A DNA stretch of 64,000 nucleotides from Elymus sibiricus (GCA_039707655.1 CM077673.1:940001-1004000), one strand, 5' to 3'. Positions 13,401 through 26,949 are shown, counted from the first letter of the stretch. Program-made: numbers and translations. Notes: a model not told the origin generated them from the sequence alone.

Positions 13401-15810
13401 CTTTCAAGGACTGCCATAAAATGGACCGGTGTTCACTAAAACGGTCATAACTTTGTCATTCGGTGTCTGTTTCGAACCCACACGTACTCAAAATGCTTGC
13501 GGCGAGCGTGCTAATCCAGAAAATACTCGCCGCTTGCACAAGGATGCACGGAGTACCCTCAAATTCGTAGTTAAGCAGGAATTTTGGGGCCTGAAAGTCA
13601 AAGAACATCATTCGCTATTGTTTTTTGGACAAGTTTCTCAACCCATTGGCACTTCCTTTTGAAAGAAATTCGAGAGATTACGTTGATTATAGACATTAGT
13701 CCCCCTGGTAGGGACAAACGTAGCTTTCTGTAGATGCTCTATGATCCGGGCAATCCCATTTGGCCGTAAATTCAAGAAAATCCAGCGGCTATATGCTTTA
13801 TTCTCCTTGTTTTCGCCGTGTGACATGCTATAACTTATGTGTGTGACAGCCAAGAACAAAAGGGCATTCCTGGCATCGGTCAATATATATGTAGAAACAA
13901 TATCTCCACTATCGAGGACACAAAATTTCGGGGCGGTGAGGCAAAAAGAGTCATGGGAAAATGAAGTTCTTTCAAGGACTGCCATAAAATAGACCAGTCT
14001 TCACTAAAACGGTCATAACTTTGTCATTCGGTGTCCGTTTCGGACCCACAAGTACTCAAAATGCTCGCTGCGAGCGTGCGAATAAAGAAAATGATCCCAA
14101 CTTGCACCAGGATGCCCGGAGTACCCTCAAATTCGTCCTTAAGCAGGACTTTTTGGGCCTGAAAGTAAAAGAACATCATTCGCCGCTGTTTTCCGGACAA
14201 GTTTCTCATCCCATTGGCAATTCCTTTTGAAGAAAATTCGAGAGATTACGTTGATTATAGACATTAGTCCCCTTGGTTGGGACAAACATAGCTTTCTGCA
14301 GATGCTCTACGATCCGGGCAATCCCATTTGGCCGTAAATTCAAGAAAATCCAGCGGCTATATGCCTTATTCTCTTTGTTTTCGCCACGTGACATGCTGTA
14401 ACTTATGTGTGTGACAACCAAGAACGAAAGGGCATTCCTGGCATCAGTCAATATATATGTGGAAATAGTATCTCCACTATCGACGACACAAAATTTCATG
14501 GCGGTGAGGCAAAAAGCGTCATGGGAAAATGAAATTCTTTCAAGGACTGACATAAAATGGACCGGTGTTCACTAAAACGGTCATAACTTTGTCATTCGGT
14601 GTCCGTTTCGGACCCACAAGTACTCAAAATACTCGCGGCGAGCGTGCGAATCCAGAAAATACTCCCCGGTTGCGCCAGGATGCCCGGAGTACCCTCAAAT
14701 TCGGCCTTAAGCAGGACTTTTTGGGCTTGAAAGTCAAAGAACATCATTCCCGCTGTTTTCCGGACATGTTTCTGAACCCATTGGCAATTCCTTTTGAAGG
14801 AAATTCGAGAGATTACGTTGATTATAGACATTAGTCCCCCTGGTAGGGACAAAGATAGCTTTCTGCAGATGCTGTACGATCCGGGCAATCGCATTTGGCC
14901 GTAAATTCAAGAAAATCCTGCGGCTATATGCCTTATTCTCCTTGTTTTCGCTGTGAGACATGTTGTAACTTATGTGTGTGACAGCCAAGAACGAAAAGGC
15001 ATTCCTGACATCGGTCAATATATATGTGGAAACAATATCTCCACTATCGAGGACACAAAATTTCGGGGCGGTGAGGCAAAAAGCGTCACGGGAAAATGAA
15101 GTTCTTTCAAGGACTGCCATAAAATGGACCGGTGTTCAGTAAAACGGTCATAACTTTGTCATTCGATGTCCGTTTCGGACCCACAAGTACTCAAAATGCT
15201 CGCGGTGTGCATGTGAATCGAGAAAAGACTCCTCGCTTGTGCCAGGATTCCTAGAGTACCCTCAAATTCAGCCTTAAGCAGGACTTTTTGGGCCTGAAAG
15301 TCAAAGAACATCATTCGCCGCAGTTTTTCGCACAAGTTTCTGAACCCATTGGCACTTCCTTTTGAAGGAAATGAAAGAGATTATGTTGATGATAGACCTT
15401 AGCCCCCCTGGTAGGGGCAAACGTAGCTTTCTACAGATGCTCTTTGATCCGGGCAATCCCAGTTGGCCGTAAATTCAAGAAAATCCAGCGGCTATATGCC
15501 TTATTCTCCTTGTTTTCGCCGTGTGACATGCTGTAACTTATGTGTGTGACAGCCAAGAACGAAAGGGCATTCCTGGCATCGGTCAATATATATGTGGAAA
15601 CAATATCTCCACTATCGAGGACACAAAATTTCGGGCCGGTAAGGCAAACAGCGTCACGGGAAAATGAAGTTCTTTCAAAGACTGCCATAAAATGGACCAG
15701 TGTTCACTAAAATGGTCATAACTTTGTCATTCGGTGTCCGTTTCGGACCCACAAGTACTCAAAATGCTCGCTGCGAGTGTGCGAATCTAGAAAATAATCC
15801 CAGCTTGCAT

Positions 15811-18678
15811 CAGGATGCCCGGAGTACCCTCAAATTCGTCCTTAAGCAGGACTTTTTGGGCCTGAAAGTCAAAGAACATCATTCGCCGCTGTTTTCCGGG
15901 CAAGTTTCTCATCCCATTGGCAATTCCTTTTGAAGGAAATTCGAGAGATTACGTTGATTATAGACATTAGTCCCCTTGGTAGGGACAAACATAGCTTTCT
16001 GCAGATGCTCTATGATCTGGGCAATCCCATTTGGCCGTAAATTCAAGAAAATCCAGCGGCTATATGCCTTATTCTCCTTGTTTTCGCCGTGTGACATGCT
16101 GTAACATATGTGTGTGACAACCAAGAACGAAATGGCATTCCTGGCACCCGTCAATATATATGTGGAAACAATATCTCCACTATCGTGGTCACAAAATTTC
16201 GTGGCGGTGAGGCAAAAAGCGTCATGGGAAAATGAAGTTCTTTCAAGGACTGCCATAAAATTGACCGGTGTTCACTAAAACGGTCAGAACTTTGTCATTC
16301 GGTGTCCGTTTCGGACCCACAAGTACTCAAAATACTCGCGGCGAGCATGCGAATCCAGAAAATACTCCCTAGTTGCGTCAGGATGCCCGGAGTACCCTCA
16401 AATTCGGCCTTAAGCAGGACTTTTTGGGCCTGAAAGTCAAAGAACATTATTCCCGCTATTTTCCGGACAAGTTTCTGAACCCATTGGCAATTCCTTTTGA
16501 AGGAAATTCGAGAGATTACGTTGATTATAGACATTAGTCCCCCTGGTAGGGACAAAGATAGCTTTCTGCAGATGCTCTATGATCCGGGCAATCGCATTTG
16601 GCCGTAAATTCAATAAAATCCAGCGGCTATATGCCTTATTCTCCTTGTTTTCGCCGTGAGACATGCTGTAACTTATGTGTGTGACAGCCAAGAAGGAAAG
16701 GGCATTCCTGGCATCGGTCAATATGTATATGGGAACAATATCTCCACTATCGAGGACACAAAATTTCGGGGCAGTGAAGCAAAAAGCGTCACGGGAAAAT
16801 GAAGTTCTTTCAAGGACTGCCATAAAATGGACCGGTGTTCACTAAAACGGTCATAACTTTGTCATTCGATGTCCGTTTCGGACCCACAAGTACTCAAAAT
16901 GCTCGCGGTGTGCATGTGAATCCAGAAAATACTCCTCGCTTGTGCCAGGATTCCTAGAGTACCCTAAAATTCAGCCTTAAGCAGGACTTTTTGGGCCTGA
17001 AAGTCAAAGAACATCATTCGCCGCAGTTTTTCGCACAAGTTTCTGAACCCATTGGCACTTCCTTTTGAAGGAAATTAAAGAGATTATGTGGATTATAGAC
17101 CTTAGCCCCCCTGGTAGGGGCAAACGTAGCTTTCTACGGATGCTCTTTGATCCGGGCAATCCCATTTGGCCGTAAATTCAAGAAAATCCAGCGGATATAT
17201 GCCTTATTCTCCTTGTTTTCGCCGTGTGACATGCTGTAACTTATATGTGTGACAGCCAAGAACGAAAGGGCATTACTGGCATCGGTCAATATATATGTGG
17301 AAACAATATCTCCACTATCGAGGACACAAAATTTCGGGGCGGTGAGGCAAAAAGCGTCACGGGAAAATGAAGTTATTTCAAGGACTGGCATAAAATGGAC
17401 CGGTGTTCACTAAAACGGTCATAACTTTGTCATTCGGTGTCCGTTTCCGACCCACAAGTACTCAAAATGCTCGCGGCGAGCGTGCGAATCTAGAAAATAC
17501 TCCCCGCTTGCACAAGTATGCCCAGAGTATCCTCAAATTCCGCCTTAAGCAGGACTGTTTGGGCCTAAAAGTCAAAGAACTTCATTCGCCGCTGTTTTTC
17601 GGACAAGTTTCTCAACCCATTGGCACTTCCTTTTGAAGGAAATTCAGGAGATTACGTTGATTATAGACAGTAGTCCCCCTGGTAGGGACAAACGTAGCTT
17701 TTTGCTGATGCTCTATGATCCGGGCAATCCCATTTGGCCGTAAATTCAAGAAAATCCAGCGGCTATATGCCTTATTCTCCTTGTTTTCACCGTGTGACAT
17801 GCTGTAACTTATGTGTGTGACAGCCAAGAACGAAAGGGCATTCCTGGCATCGGTCAATATATATGAGGAAACAATATCTCCACTATCGAGGACACAAAAT
17901 TTCGGGGCGGTGAGGCAAAAAGCGTCACTGGAAAATGAAGTTCTTTTAAGGACTGCCATAAAATGGACCGGTGTTCACTAAAACGGTCATAACTTTGGCA
18001 TTCGGTGTCCGTTTCGGACCCACAAGTATTCAAAATGCTCGCGGCGAGCGTGCGAATCCAGAAAATACTCCCCGTTTCCGATCGGATGCGTGGAGTACCC
18101 TCAAATTCGGCCTTAAGCAGGACTATTTGGGCCTGAAAGTCAAAGAACATCATTCGCTGCTGTTTTTCGGACAAGTATCTAAACCCATTGGCACTTCCTT
18201 TTAAAGGAAATTCGAGAGATTACATTGATTATAGACATTAGTCCCCCTTGTAGGGGCAAACTTAGCTTTCTACAGGTGCTCTATGATCCGGGCAATCCCA
18301 TTTGGCCGTAAATTCAAAAAAATCTAGCGGCTATATGCCTTATTCTCCTTGTTTTCGCCGTGTGACATGCTATAACTTATGTGTGTGACAACCAAGAACG
18401 AAAGGGCATTCGTGGCATCGATCAATATATATGTGGAAACAATATCTCCACTATCGAGGACACAAAATTTCGGGGCGGTGAGGCAAAAAGCTTCATGGGA
18501 AAATGAAGTTCTTTTATGGACTACCATAAAATGGACCGGTGTTCACTAAAACGGTCATAACTTTGTCATGCGATGTCCGTTTCGAACCCACAAGTACTTC
18601 AAATGCTCACGGCGAGCGTGCAAATCCAGGAAATACTCCCCGCTTGCGCCAGGATGCCCGGAGTACCCTCAAATTCGT
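15811..18678 (+). repeat. Five-monomer segment, first copy
   Basis: First copy of a tandem segmental duplication with an offset of exactly 2839 bp (five monomers). I found no mismatch to the second copy in the lines I compared, and all translated frames across the segment are the same. The left limit is sharp: base 15810 is t and its partner at 18649 is c. The last 29 bp of this copy are also the first 29 bp of the next one. Confidence 0.93.
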
Positions 18679-21517
18679 CCTTAAGCAGGACTTTTTGGGC
18701 CTGAAAGTCAAAGAACATCATTCGCCGCTGTTTTCCGGGCAAGTTTCTCATCCCATTGGCAATTCCTTTTGAAGGAAATTCGAGAGATTACGTTGATTAT
18801 AGACATTAGTCCCCTTGGTAGGGACAAACATAGCTTTCTGCAGATGCTCTATGATCTGGGCAATCCCATTTGGCCGTAAATTCAAGAAAATCCAGCGGCT
18901 ATATGCCTTATTCTCCTTGTTTTCGCCGTGTGACATGCTGTAACATATGTGTGTGACAACCAAGAACGAAATGGCATTCCTGGCACCCGTCAATATATAT
19001 GTGGAAACAATATCTCCACTATCGTGGTCACAAAATTTCGTGGCGGTGAGGCAAAAAGCGTCATGGGAAAATGAAGTTCTTTCAAGGACTGCCATAAAAT
19101 TGACCGGTGTTCACTAAAACGGTCAGAACTTTGTCATTCGGTGTCCGTTTCGGACCCACAAGTACTCAAAATACTCGCGGCGAGCATGCGAATCCAGAAA
19201 ATACTCCCTAGTTGCGTCAGGATGCCCGGAGTACCCTCAAATTCGGCCTTAAGCAGGACTTTTTGGGCCTGAAAGTCAAAGAACATTATTCCCGCTATTT
19301 TCCGGACAAGTTTCTGAACCCATTGGCAATTCCTTTTGAAGGAAATTCGAGAGATTACGTTGATTATAGACATTAGTCCCCCTGGTAGGGACAAAGATAG
19401 CTTTCTGCAGATGCTCTATGATCCGGGCAATCGCATTTGGCCGTAAATTCAATAAAATCCAGCGGCTATATGCCTTATTCTCCTTGTTTTCGCCGTGAGA
19501 CATGCTGTAACTTATGTGTGTGACAGCCAAGAAGGAAAGGGCATTCCTGGCATCGGTCAATATGTATATGGGAACAATATCTCCACTATCGAGGACACAA
19601 AATTTCGGGGCAGTGAAGCAAAAAGCGTCACGGGAAAATGAAGTTCTTTCAAGGACTGCCATAAAATGGACCGGTGTTCACTAAAACGGTCATAACTTTG
19701 TCATTCGATGTCCGTTTCGGACCCACAAGTACTCAAAATGCTCGCGGTGTGCATGTGAATCCAGAAAATACTCCTCGCTTGTGCCAGGATTCCTAGAGTA
19801 CCCTAAAATTCAGCCTTAAGCAGGACTTTTTGGGCCTGAAAGTCAAAGAACATCATTCGCCGCAGTTTTTCGCACAAGTTTCTGAACCCATTGGCACTTC
19901 CTTTTGAAGGAAATTAAAGAGATTATGTGGATTATAGACCTTAGCCCCCCTGGTAGGGGCAAACGTAGCTTTCTACGGATGCTCTTTGATCCGGGCAATC
20001 CCATTTGGCCGTAAATTCAAGAAAATCCAGCGGATATATGCCTTATTCTCCTTGTTTTCGCCGTGTGACATGCTGTAACTTATATGTGTGACAGCCAAGA
20101 ACGAAAGGGCATTACTGGCATCGGTCAATATATATGTGGAAACAATATCTCCACTATCGAGGACACAAAATTTCGGGGCGGTGAGGCAAAAAGCGTCACG
20201 GGAAAATGAAGTTATTTCAAGGACTGGCATAAAATGGACCGGTGTTCACTAAAACGGTCATAACTTTGTCATTCGGTGTCCGTTTCCGACCCACAAGTAC
20301 TCAAAATGCTCGCGGCGAGCGTGCGAATCTAGAAAATACTCCCCGCTTGCACAAGTATGCCCAGAGTATCCTCAAATTCCGCCTTAAGCAGGACTGTTTG
20401 GGCCTAAAAGTCAAAGAACTTCATTCGCCGCTGTTTTTCGGACAAGTTTCTCAACCCATTGGCACTTCCTTTTGAAGGAAATTCAGGAGATTACGTTGAT
20501 TATAGACAGTAGTCCCCCTGGTAGGGACAAACGTAGCTTTTTGCTGATGCTCTATGATCCGGGCAATCCCATTTGGCCGTAAATTCAAGAAAATCCAGCG
20601 GCTATATGCCTTATTCTCCTTGTTTTCACCGTGTGACATGCTGTAACTTATGTGTGTGACAGCCAAGAACGAAAGGGCATTCCTGGCATCGGTCAATATA
20701 TATGAGGAAACAATATCTCCACTATCGAGGACACAAAATTTCGGGGCGGTGAGGCAAAAAGCGTCACTGGAAAATGAAGTTCTTTTAAGGACTGCCATAA
20801 AATGGACCGGTGTTCACTAAAACGGTCATAACTTTGGCATTCGGTGTCCGTTTCGGACCCACAAGTATTCAAAATGCTCGCGGCGAGCGTGCGAATCCAG
20901 AAAATACTCCCCGTTTCCGATCGGATGCGTGGAGTACCCTCAAATTCGGCCTTAAGCAGGACTATTTGGGCCTGAAAGTCAAAGAACATCATTCGCTGCT
21001 GTTTTTCGGACAAGTATCTAAACCCATTGGCACTTCCTTTTAAAGGAAATTCGAGAGATTACATTGATTATAGACATTAGTCCCCCTTGTAGGGGCAAAC
21101 TTAGCTTTCTACAGGTGCTCTATGATCCGGGCAATCCCATTTGGCCGTAAATTCAAAAAAATCTAGCGGCTATATGCCTTATTCTCCTTGTTTTCGCCGT
21201 GTGACATGCTATAACTTATGTGTGTGACAACCAAGAACGAAAGGGCATTCGTGGCATCGATCAATATATATGTGGAAACAATATCTCCACTATCGAGGAC
21301 ACAAAATTTCGGGGCGGTGAGGCAAAAAGCTTCATGGGAAAATGAAGTTCTTTTATGGACTACCATAAAATGGACCGGTGTTCACTAAAACGGTCATAAC
21401 TTTGTCATGCGATGTCCGTTTCGAACCCACAAGTACTTCAAATGCTCACGGCGAGCGTGCAAATCCAGGAAATACTCCCCGCTTGCGCCAGGATGCCCGG
21501 AGTACCCTCAAATTCGT
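18650..21517 (+). repeat. Five-monomer segment, second copy
   Basis: Second copy of the 2839-bp segment. It departs from the first at 21518, where aaattcgtag replaces aaattcgtcc. The same 29-bp tract stands at 15811-15839, 18650-18678 and 21489-21517, which is what unequal crossing over inside that tract would leave. Apparent identity over 2.8 kb inside an array where neighbouring monomers differ visibly means the event is very young, or the assembly duplicated the segment. Confidence 0.93.
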
Positions 21518-24500
21518 AGTTAAGCAGGACTTTTTGGGCCTGAAAGTCAAAGAACATCATTCGCTGCTGTTTTTCGGACAAGTTTCTCAACCCATTGGCA
21601 CTTCCTTTTGAATGAAATTTGAGATATTACGTTGATTATAGACATTAGTCCCCCTGGTAGGGACAAACGTAGCTTTCTGCAGATGCTCTATGATCCGGGC
21701 AATCCCATTTGGCCATAAATTCAAGAAAATCCAGCGGCTATATGCCTTATACTCCTAGTTTTCACGGTGTGACATGCTGTAACTTATGTGTGTGACAGCC
21801 AAGAACAAAAGGGCATTCCTGGCATCGGTCAATATATATGTGGAAACAATATCTCCACTATCGAGGACACAAAATTTTGGGGCGGTGAGGCAAAAAGCGT
21901 TACGGGAAAATGAAGGTTTTTCAAGGAGTGCCATAAAATGGACCACTGTTCACTAAAACGGTCATAACTTTGTCATTCGGTGTCCGTTTCGGACCCACAA
22001 GTACTCAAAATGCTCGCGGCGAGTGTGCGAATCCAGAAAATACTCCCCGCTTGCGCCAGGATGCACGGAGTGCCCTCAAATTCGGCCTTAAGCAGGACTT
22101 TTTGGGCCTGAAAGTCAAAGAACATCATCTGCCGCTGTTTTTCGGACAAGTTTCTCAACCCATTGGCACTTCCTTTTGAAGGAAATTCGAGAGATTACAT
22201 TGATTATAGACATTAGTCCCCCTGGTAGGGACAAACGTAGCTTTCTGCAGATGCTCTATCATCCGGGCAATCCCATTTGGCTGTAAATTCAAGAAAATCC
22301 AGCGGCTATATGCCTTATTCTCCTTGTTTTCGCCGTGTGACATGCTTTAACTTATATGTGTGATAGCCAAGAACGAAAGGGCATTCCTGGCATCAGTCAA
22401 TATATATGTGGAAACAATATCTCCACTATCGACGACACAAAATTTCAGGGCGGTAAGGCAAAAAGCGTCACGGGAAAATGAAGTTCTTTCAAAGACTGCC
22501 ATAAAATGGACCAGTGTTCACTAAAACGGTCATAACTTTGTCATTCGGTGTCCGTTTCGGACCCACAAGTACTCAAAATGCTCGCGGCGAGTGTGCGAAT
22601 CCACAAAATACTCCCCGCTTGCGCCAGGATGCCTAGAGTACCCTCAAATTCGGCCTTAAGCAGGACTTTTTGGGCCTGAAAGTCAAAGAACATCATTCGC
22701 CGCTGTTTTTTGGACAGTTTCTCAACCCATTGGCACTTCCTTTTGAAGGAAATTCGAGAGATTACGTTGATTATAGACATTAGTCCCCCTGGTAGGGACA
22801 AATGTAACTTTCTGCAGATGCTCTATGATCCGGGCAGTCCCATTTGGCCATAAATTCAAGAAAATCCAGCGGCTATATGCCTTATTCTCCTTGTTTTCGC
22901 CGTGTGACATGCTGTAGCTTATGTGTGTGACAACCAAGAATGAAAGGGCATTCCTGGCATCGGTCAATATATATGTGGAAACAAAATCTTCACTATCGAG
23001 GAAACAAAATTTCGGGGCGGTGAGGTAAAAAGCGTCACGGGAAAATGAAGTTCTTTCAAGTACTGCCATAAAATGGACCGGTGTTCTCTAAAACGGTCAT
23101 AACTTTGTCATTCGGTTTCCGTTTCGGACCCACAAGTACTCAAAATGCTCGCGGCGAGTGTGCGAATCCATAAAATACTCCCCGCTTGCGCCAGGATGCC
23201 TGGAGTACCCTCAAATTCGTTCTTAAGCAGGACTTTTTGGGCCTGAAAGTCAAAGAACATCATTCGCCGCTGTTTTTTGGACAAGTTTCTGAACCCATTG
23301 GCACTTCCTTTTGACGGAAATTCGAGAGATTACGTTGATTATAGACATTAGTCCCCCTGGTAGCGGCAAATGTAGCTTTCTGCAGATGCTCTATGATCCG
23401 GGCAATCCCATTTGGCCGTAAATTCAAAAAAATGCAGCGGCTATATGCCTTATTCTCCTTGTTTTCGCCGTCTGAAATGCTGTAACTTATGTGTGTGACA
23501 GCAAAGAACGAAAGGGCATGCCTGGCATCGGTCAATATATATGTGGAAACAATATCTCCAATATCGAGGAAACAAAATTTCGGGGCGGTGAGGCAAAAAG
23601 CGTCACGGGAAAATGAAGTTCTTTCAAAGACTGCCATAAAATGGACCGGTGTTCAATAAAACGGTCATAACTTTGTCATTCGGTGTCCGTTTCGGACCCA
23701 CAAGTACTCAAAATGCTCGCGGCGAGCGTGCGAATCCAGAAAATACTCCCCGCTTGCGCCAGCATGCCTGGAGTACCCTCAAATTCGGCTTTAAGCAGGA
23801 CTTTTTGGGCTTGAAAGGTAAAGAACATCATTCGCCGCTGTTTTTCAGACAAGTTTCTGAACCCATTGGCACTTCCTTTTGAAGGAAATTCGAGAGATTA
23901 CGTTGATTATAGACATTAGTCCCCCTGGTATCGACAAACGTAGCTTTCTGCATATGCTCTATGATCCGGGCAATCCCATTTGGCCGTAAATTCAAGAAAA
24001 TCCAGCGGCTATATGCCTTATTCTCCTTGTTTTCGCCGTGTGACATGTTGTAACTTATGTGTGTGACAGCCAAGAACAAAAGGGCATTCCTGGCATCAGT
24101 CAATATATATGTGGAAGCAATATCTCCACTATCGAGGACACAAAATTTGGGGGCCGTGAGGCAAAAAGCGTCACGGGAAAATGAAGTTCTTTCAAGGAGT
24201 GCCATAAAATGGACCAGTGTTCACTAAAACGGAAATAACTTTGTCATTCGGTGTCCGTTTTGGACTGACAAGGACTCAAAATGCTCGCGACGAGCGTGCA
24301 AATGCAGAAAATACTCCCCACTTGCACCAGGATGCTCGGAGTACCCTCAAATTCGGCCTTAAGCATGACTTTTTGGCCCTGAAAGTCAAAGAACATCATT
24401 CGCCGCTGTTTTTCGGACAAGTTTCTCAACCCATTAGCACTTCCTTTTGAAGGAAATTCGAGAGATTACGTTGATTATAGACATTAGTCCCATTGGTAGG

Positions 24501-24784
24501 GACAAACATAGCTTTCTGCAGATGCTCTATGATCCGGGCAATCCCATTTGGCCGTAAATTCAAGAAAATCCCACAGCTATATGCCTTATTCTCCTTGTTT
24601 TCGCCGTGTGACATGCTGTAACTTATGTGTGTGACAGCCTAGAACGAATGGGCAATCCTGGCATCGGTTAATATATATGTGGACACAATATCTCCACTAT
24701 CGAGGACACAAAATTTCGGGGCAGTGAGGCTAAAAGCGTCATGGGAAAATGAAGTTCTTTCAAGGACTGCCATAAAATGGACCA

Positions 24785-24988
24785 GTGTTCACTAAAACGA
24801 TCGTAACAAGTACTCAAAATGCTCGTGTCGAGCGTGCGAACCAAGAAAATACTCCCCACTTGTGCCAGGATGCCCGAAGTACCCTCAAATTCGGCCTTAA
24901 GCAGGACTTTTTGGGCCTGAAAGTCAAAGAACATCATTCGCCGCTGTTTGTAGGACAAGTTTCTCAACCCATTGGCACTTCCTTTTGA
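24785..24988 (+). repeat. Monomer portion with a 30-bp deletion
   Basis: Just after the anchor at 24785, about 30 bp normally present (from tttgtcattcgg to the cac of the ggacccac tract) are missing. The sequence runs gatcgtaac directly into aagtactcaaaatg near 24807. The deletion removes the conserved tcattcggtgtccg motif. Short ac repeats at the two ends could have aided the loss. The related monomer at 28291 keeps the motif, so the loss came after the two copies separated. Confidence 0.85.
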
Positions 24989-25113
24989 AGGAAATTCGAG
25001 AGATTACGTTGATTATAGACATTAGTCCCCCTGGTAGGGGCAAACGTAGCTTTCTGCAGATGCTCTATGATCCGGGCAATCCCATTTGGCCGTAAATGCA
25101 AGAAAATCCAGCG

Positions 25114-25118
25114 GCTAT
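25114..25118. repeat. Target site duplication GCTAT, left
   Basis: The five bases gctat directly precede the LTR end and recur at 26950-26954. Five-base duplications are normal for Copia integrases. Uninterrupted monomers read gcggctatatgcc at this point, so a simple insertion is confirmed. Confidence 0.95.
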
Positions 25119-25585
25119 TGTTGGTGAACGTTGCATGGGAAACAAAATTTTTTGCTACGCACACGCAAGACCTATCCATGGTGATGAGCATCTACGAGAG
25201 GGAGATTGTATCTACATACCCTTGTAGATCGCTAAGCGGAAGCGTTAATAAACGCGGTTGATGTAGTCGAACGTCTTCGCGATCCAAATCGCCGAGCGTC
25301 CCGCGATCCAATCACGATCCTCCCGATCTAGTGCCGAACGGACGGCACCTCCGCGTTCAACACACGTGCGGCTTGATGACGCCTTCACCTCCTCGATCCA
25401 GCGAGCGATGATGAAGTAGTAGATGAGTTCCAGCAGCACGACGGCGTGGTGATGATGATGAGTAGCAATCTCAGCAGGGCTTCGCCAAGCACTACGGAGA
25501 TTATGACGGAGGAACTAGAGGGCTGGGGTTGCCGGCACACGGCTTGGGAAATCCTGATGTATCCCGTGTGCTAGCCCTGCTCCTC

Positions 25586-25593
25586 TATTTATA
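25586..25593 (-). promoter_or_regulatory. TATA box of the solo LTR
   Basis: Minus-strand tataaata (tatttata on the given strand) followed by tagagg, at the same place as in the other two LTRs. Transcription would run leftward into satellite block 1. Activity is not shown. Confidence 0.55.
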
Positions 25594-25727
25594 TGTTGAG
25601 CCCTGGGGTCTAAACTTGGACAAAAAGCCTCCACCAGCTCGGTTTTGCCCGCACAAGGTCGGTTTGGCCCGCAAGGAAAGAGTCCAACTCGGATCCTTGC
25701 CGAACCGTTCACAGCCGCGCACAAGCG

Positions 25728-25815
25728 GTAGTACCGCTTGAGCGGTAGTACCGCTTCACCCAAGCGGTAGTACCACTTACGCGGTAGTACCGCTTCATCA
25801 AAGCGGTAGTACAGC
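25728..25815 (-). repeat. Hairpin minisatellite in the solo LTR
   Basis: Four to five spaced copies of a unit like gcggtagtaccgc. Each can fold on itself as GCGGT-nnn-ACCGC. The two LTRs of the complete element carry the same cluster with different unit numbers. It lies about 140 bp upstream of the TATA box in LTR orientation, so it may affect the promoter; that is inference. Confidence 0.8.
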
Positions 25816-26949
25816 AAAACTCCCTTTTGCCTTTTTCCGATACCTCGTGGATTGTATCCCTTTGACCCATATAAAGTGTTGCTGCACCCGAACACTTCGG
25901 TGAACATCCGGAACCCCTTCCGGTGAATTCCGGAACTCTTCCGGAGATTAAAACACTATTATCACATATATCAATCTTTACCTCCGGACTCTTCCGGAGA
26001 TCCTCGTCATGTCCGGGATCTTATCCGAGACTCCGAACAACCTTCGGTCACCAACAATAACTCAACTATACTAATCGTCACCAAACGTTAAGTGTGTAGA
26101 CCCTGCGGGTTCGAGAACTATGTAGACATGACCGAGACACCTCTACGGTCAATAACCAATAGCGGGACCTGGATGCCCATATTGGTTCCTACATATTCTA
26201 CGAAGATCTATATCGGTTGAACCTCTATGTCAAGGATTCAGTTAATCCCGTATGCTGTACCCTTTGTTCTTCGGTATGTTACTTGCCCGAGATTCGATCA
26301 TCGGTATCTCTATACCTAGTTCAATCTCGTTACCGACAAGTCTCTTTACTCGTTCCGTAATACAAGATCCCGTGGCTAACACCTTAGTCACATTGCTTGC
26401 AAGGCTTATAGTGATGTTGTATTACCGAGTGGGCCCTGAGATACCTCTCCGTCACACGGAGTAACAAATCCCAGTCTTGATCCATGCCAACTCAATGGAC
26501 ACCTTTGGAGATACCTGTAGAGCATCTTTATAGTCACCCAGTTACGTTGCGACGTTTGATACACACAAGGTATTCCTCCGGTGTCAGTGAGTTGCATGAT
26601 CTCATGGTCATAGGAACAGATACTTGACATGCAGAAAACAATAGCAATAAACTGACACGATCATATGCTATGTTTATAGTTTGGGTCTTGTCCATCACAT
26701 CATTCTCCTAATGATGTGATCCCGTTATCAAATGACATCTCATGTCCATGGTCAGGAAACCTTTACCATCCTTTGATCAACGAGTTAGTTAACTAGAGGC
26801 TTACTAAGGACACAGTGTTGTCTATGTATCCACACATGTATTTGAGTTTCCAATCGATACAATTATAGCATGGATAATAAACGATTATCATGAACAAGGA
26901 AATATGATAATAACTAAATTATTATTGCCTCTAGGGCATATTTCCAACA

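Larger units (their letters stand above)
1..25118 (+). repeat. Satellite block 1, about 568-bp monomer
   Basis: Uninterrupted head-to-tail tandem array. The anchor gtgttcactaaaacgg or a close variant recurs about 44 times, from about 379 to 24785, giving a mean period near 567.6 bp. All copies face the same way. Each monomer holds the same order of landmarks: the anchor, a GCTCGC-G-GCGAGC palindrome, a TTCCTT-ttg-AAGGAA hairpin, a GTCCC/GGGAC stem, an AT-rich stretch with tatatatgtgg, and a tract around ttcggggcggtgaggc. Neighbours differ by scattered substitutions and 1-2 base indels. The period is not a multiple of three, so no frame runs through the array. The length class resembles known Triticeae satellites of about 550-570 bp (TaiI, CentT550/CentT566), but I could not test identity and do not assign a family. 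The block begins before the window and ends at the solo LTR. Confidence 0.97.
25119..26949 (-). mobile_element. Solo LTR of a Copia element (BARE1/WIS/Angela-like)
   Basis: A single 1831-bp LTR lies in reverse orientation. Read on the minus strand it opens with tgttggaaatatgcccta and ends with cgttcaccaaca, with the standard TG...CA ends. It is the same family as the LTRs at 34366 and 41475, sharing the start, the tataaata box, the cluster of gcggtactaccgc-like units (here about 25728-25815) and the end. There is no internal domain, primer site or second LTR, and an exact GCTAT duplication flanks it. Recombination between the two LTRs of a complete element is the standard explanation. The related satellite site at about 28650 is empty, so the insertion came after the local three-monomer duplication. 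Confidence 0.96.

Noticed and set aside
15811..21517. Claim that the perfect duplication is biologically certain
   Set aside because: Satellite arrays are prone to assembly duplication, and identity over 2.8 kb cannot be told from an artefact without reads.
1..25118. CRISPR-like array of regular repeats
   Set aside because: The repeated unit is about 568 bp with no short conserved repeat separated by unique spacers, and the context is a plant genome.
25119..26949. A second complete retrotransposon or a host gene in the 1.8-kb gap
   Set aside because: The whole interval aligns end to end with one LTR and is flanked by an exact 5-bp duplication; nothing internal is left.
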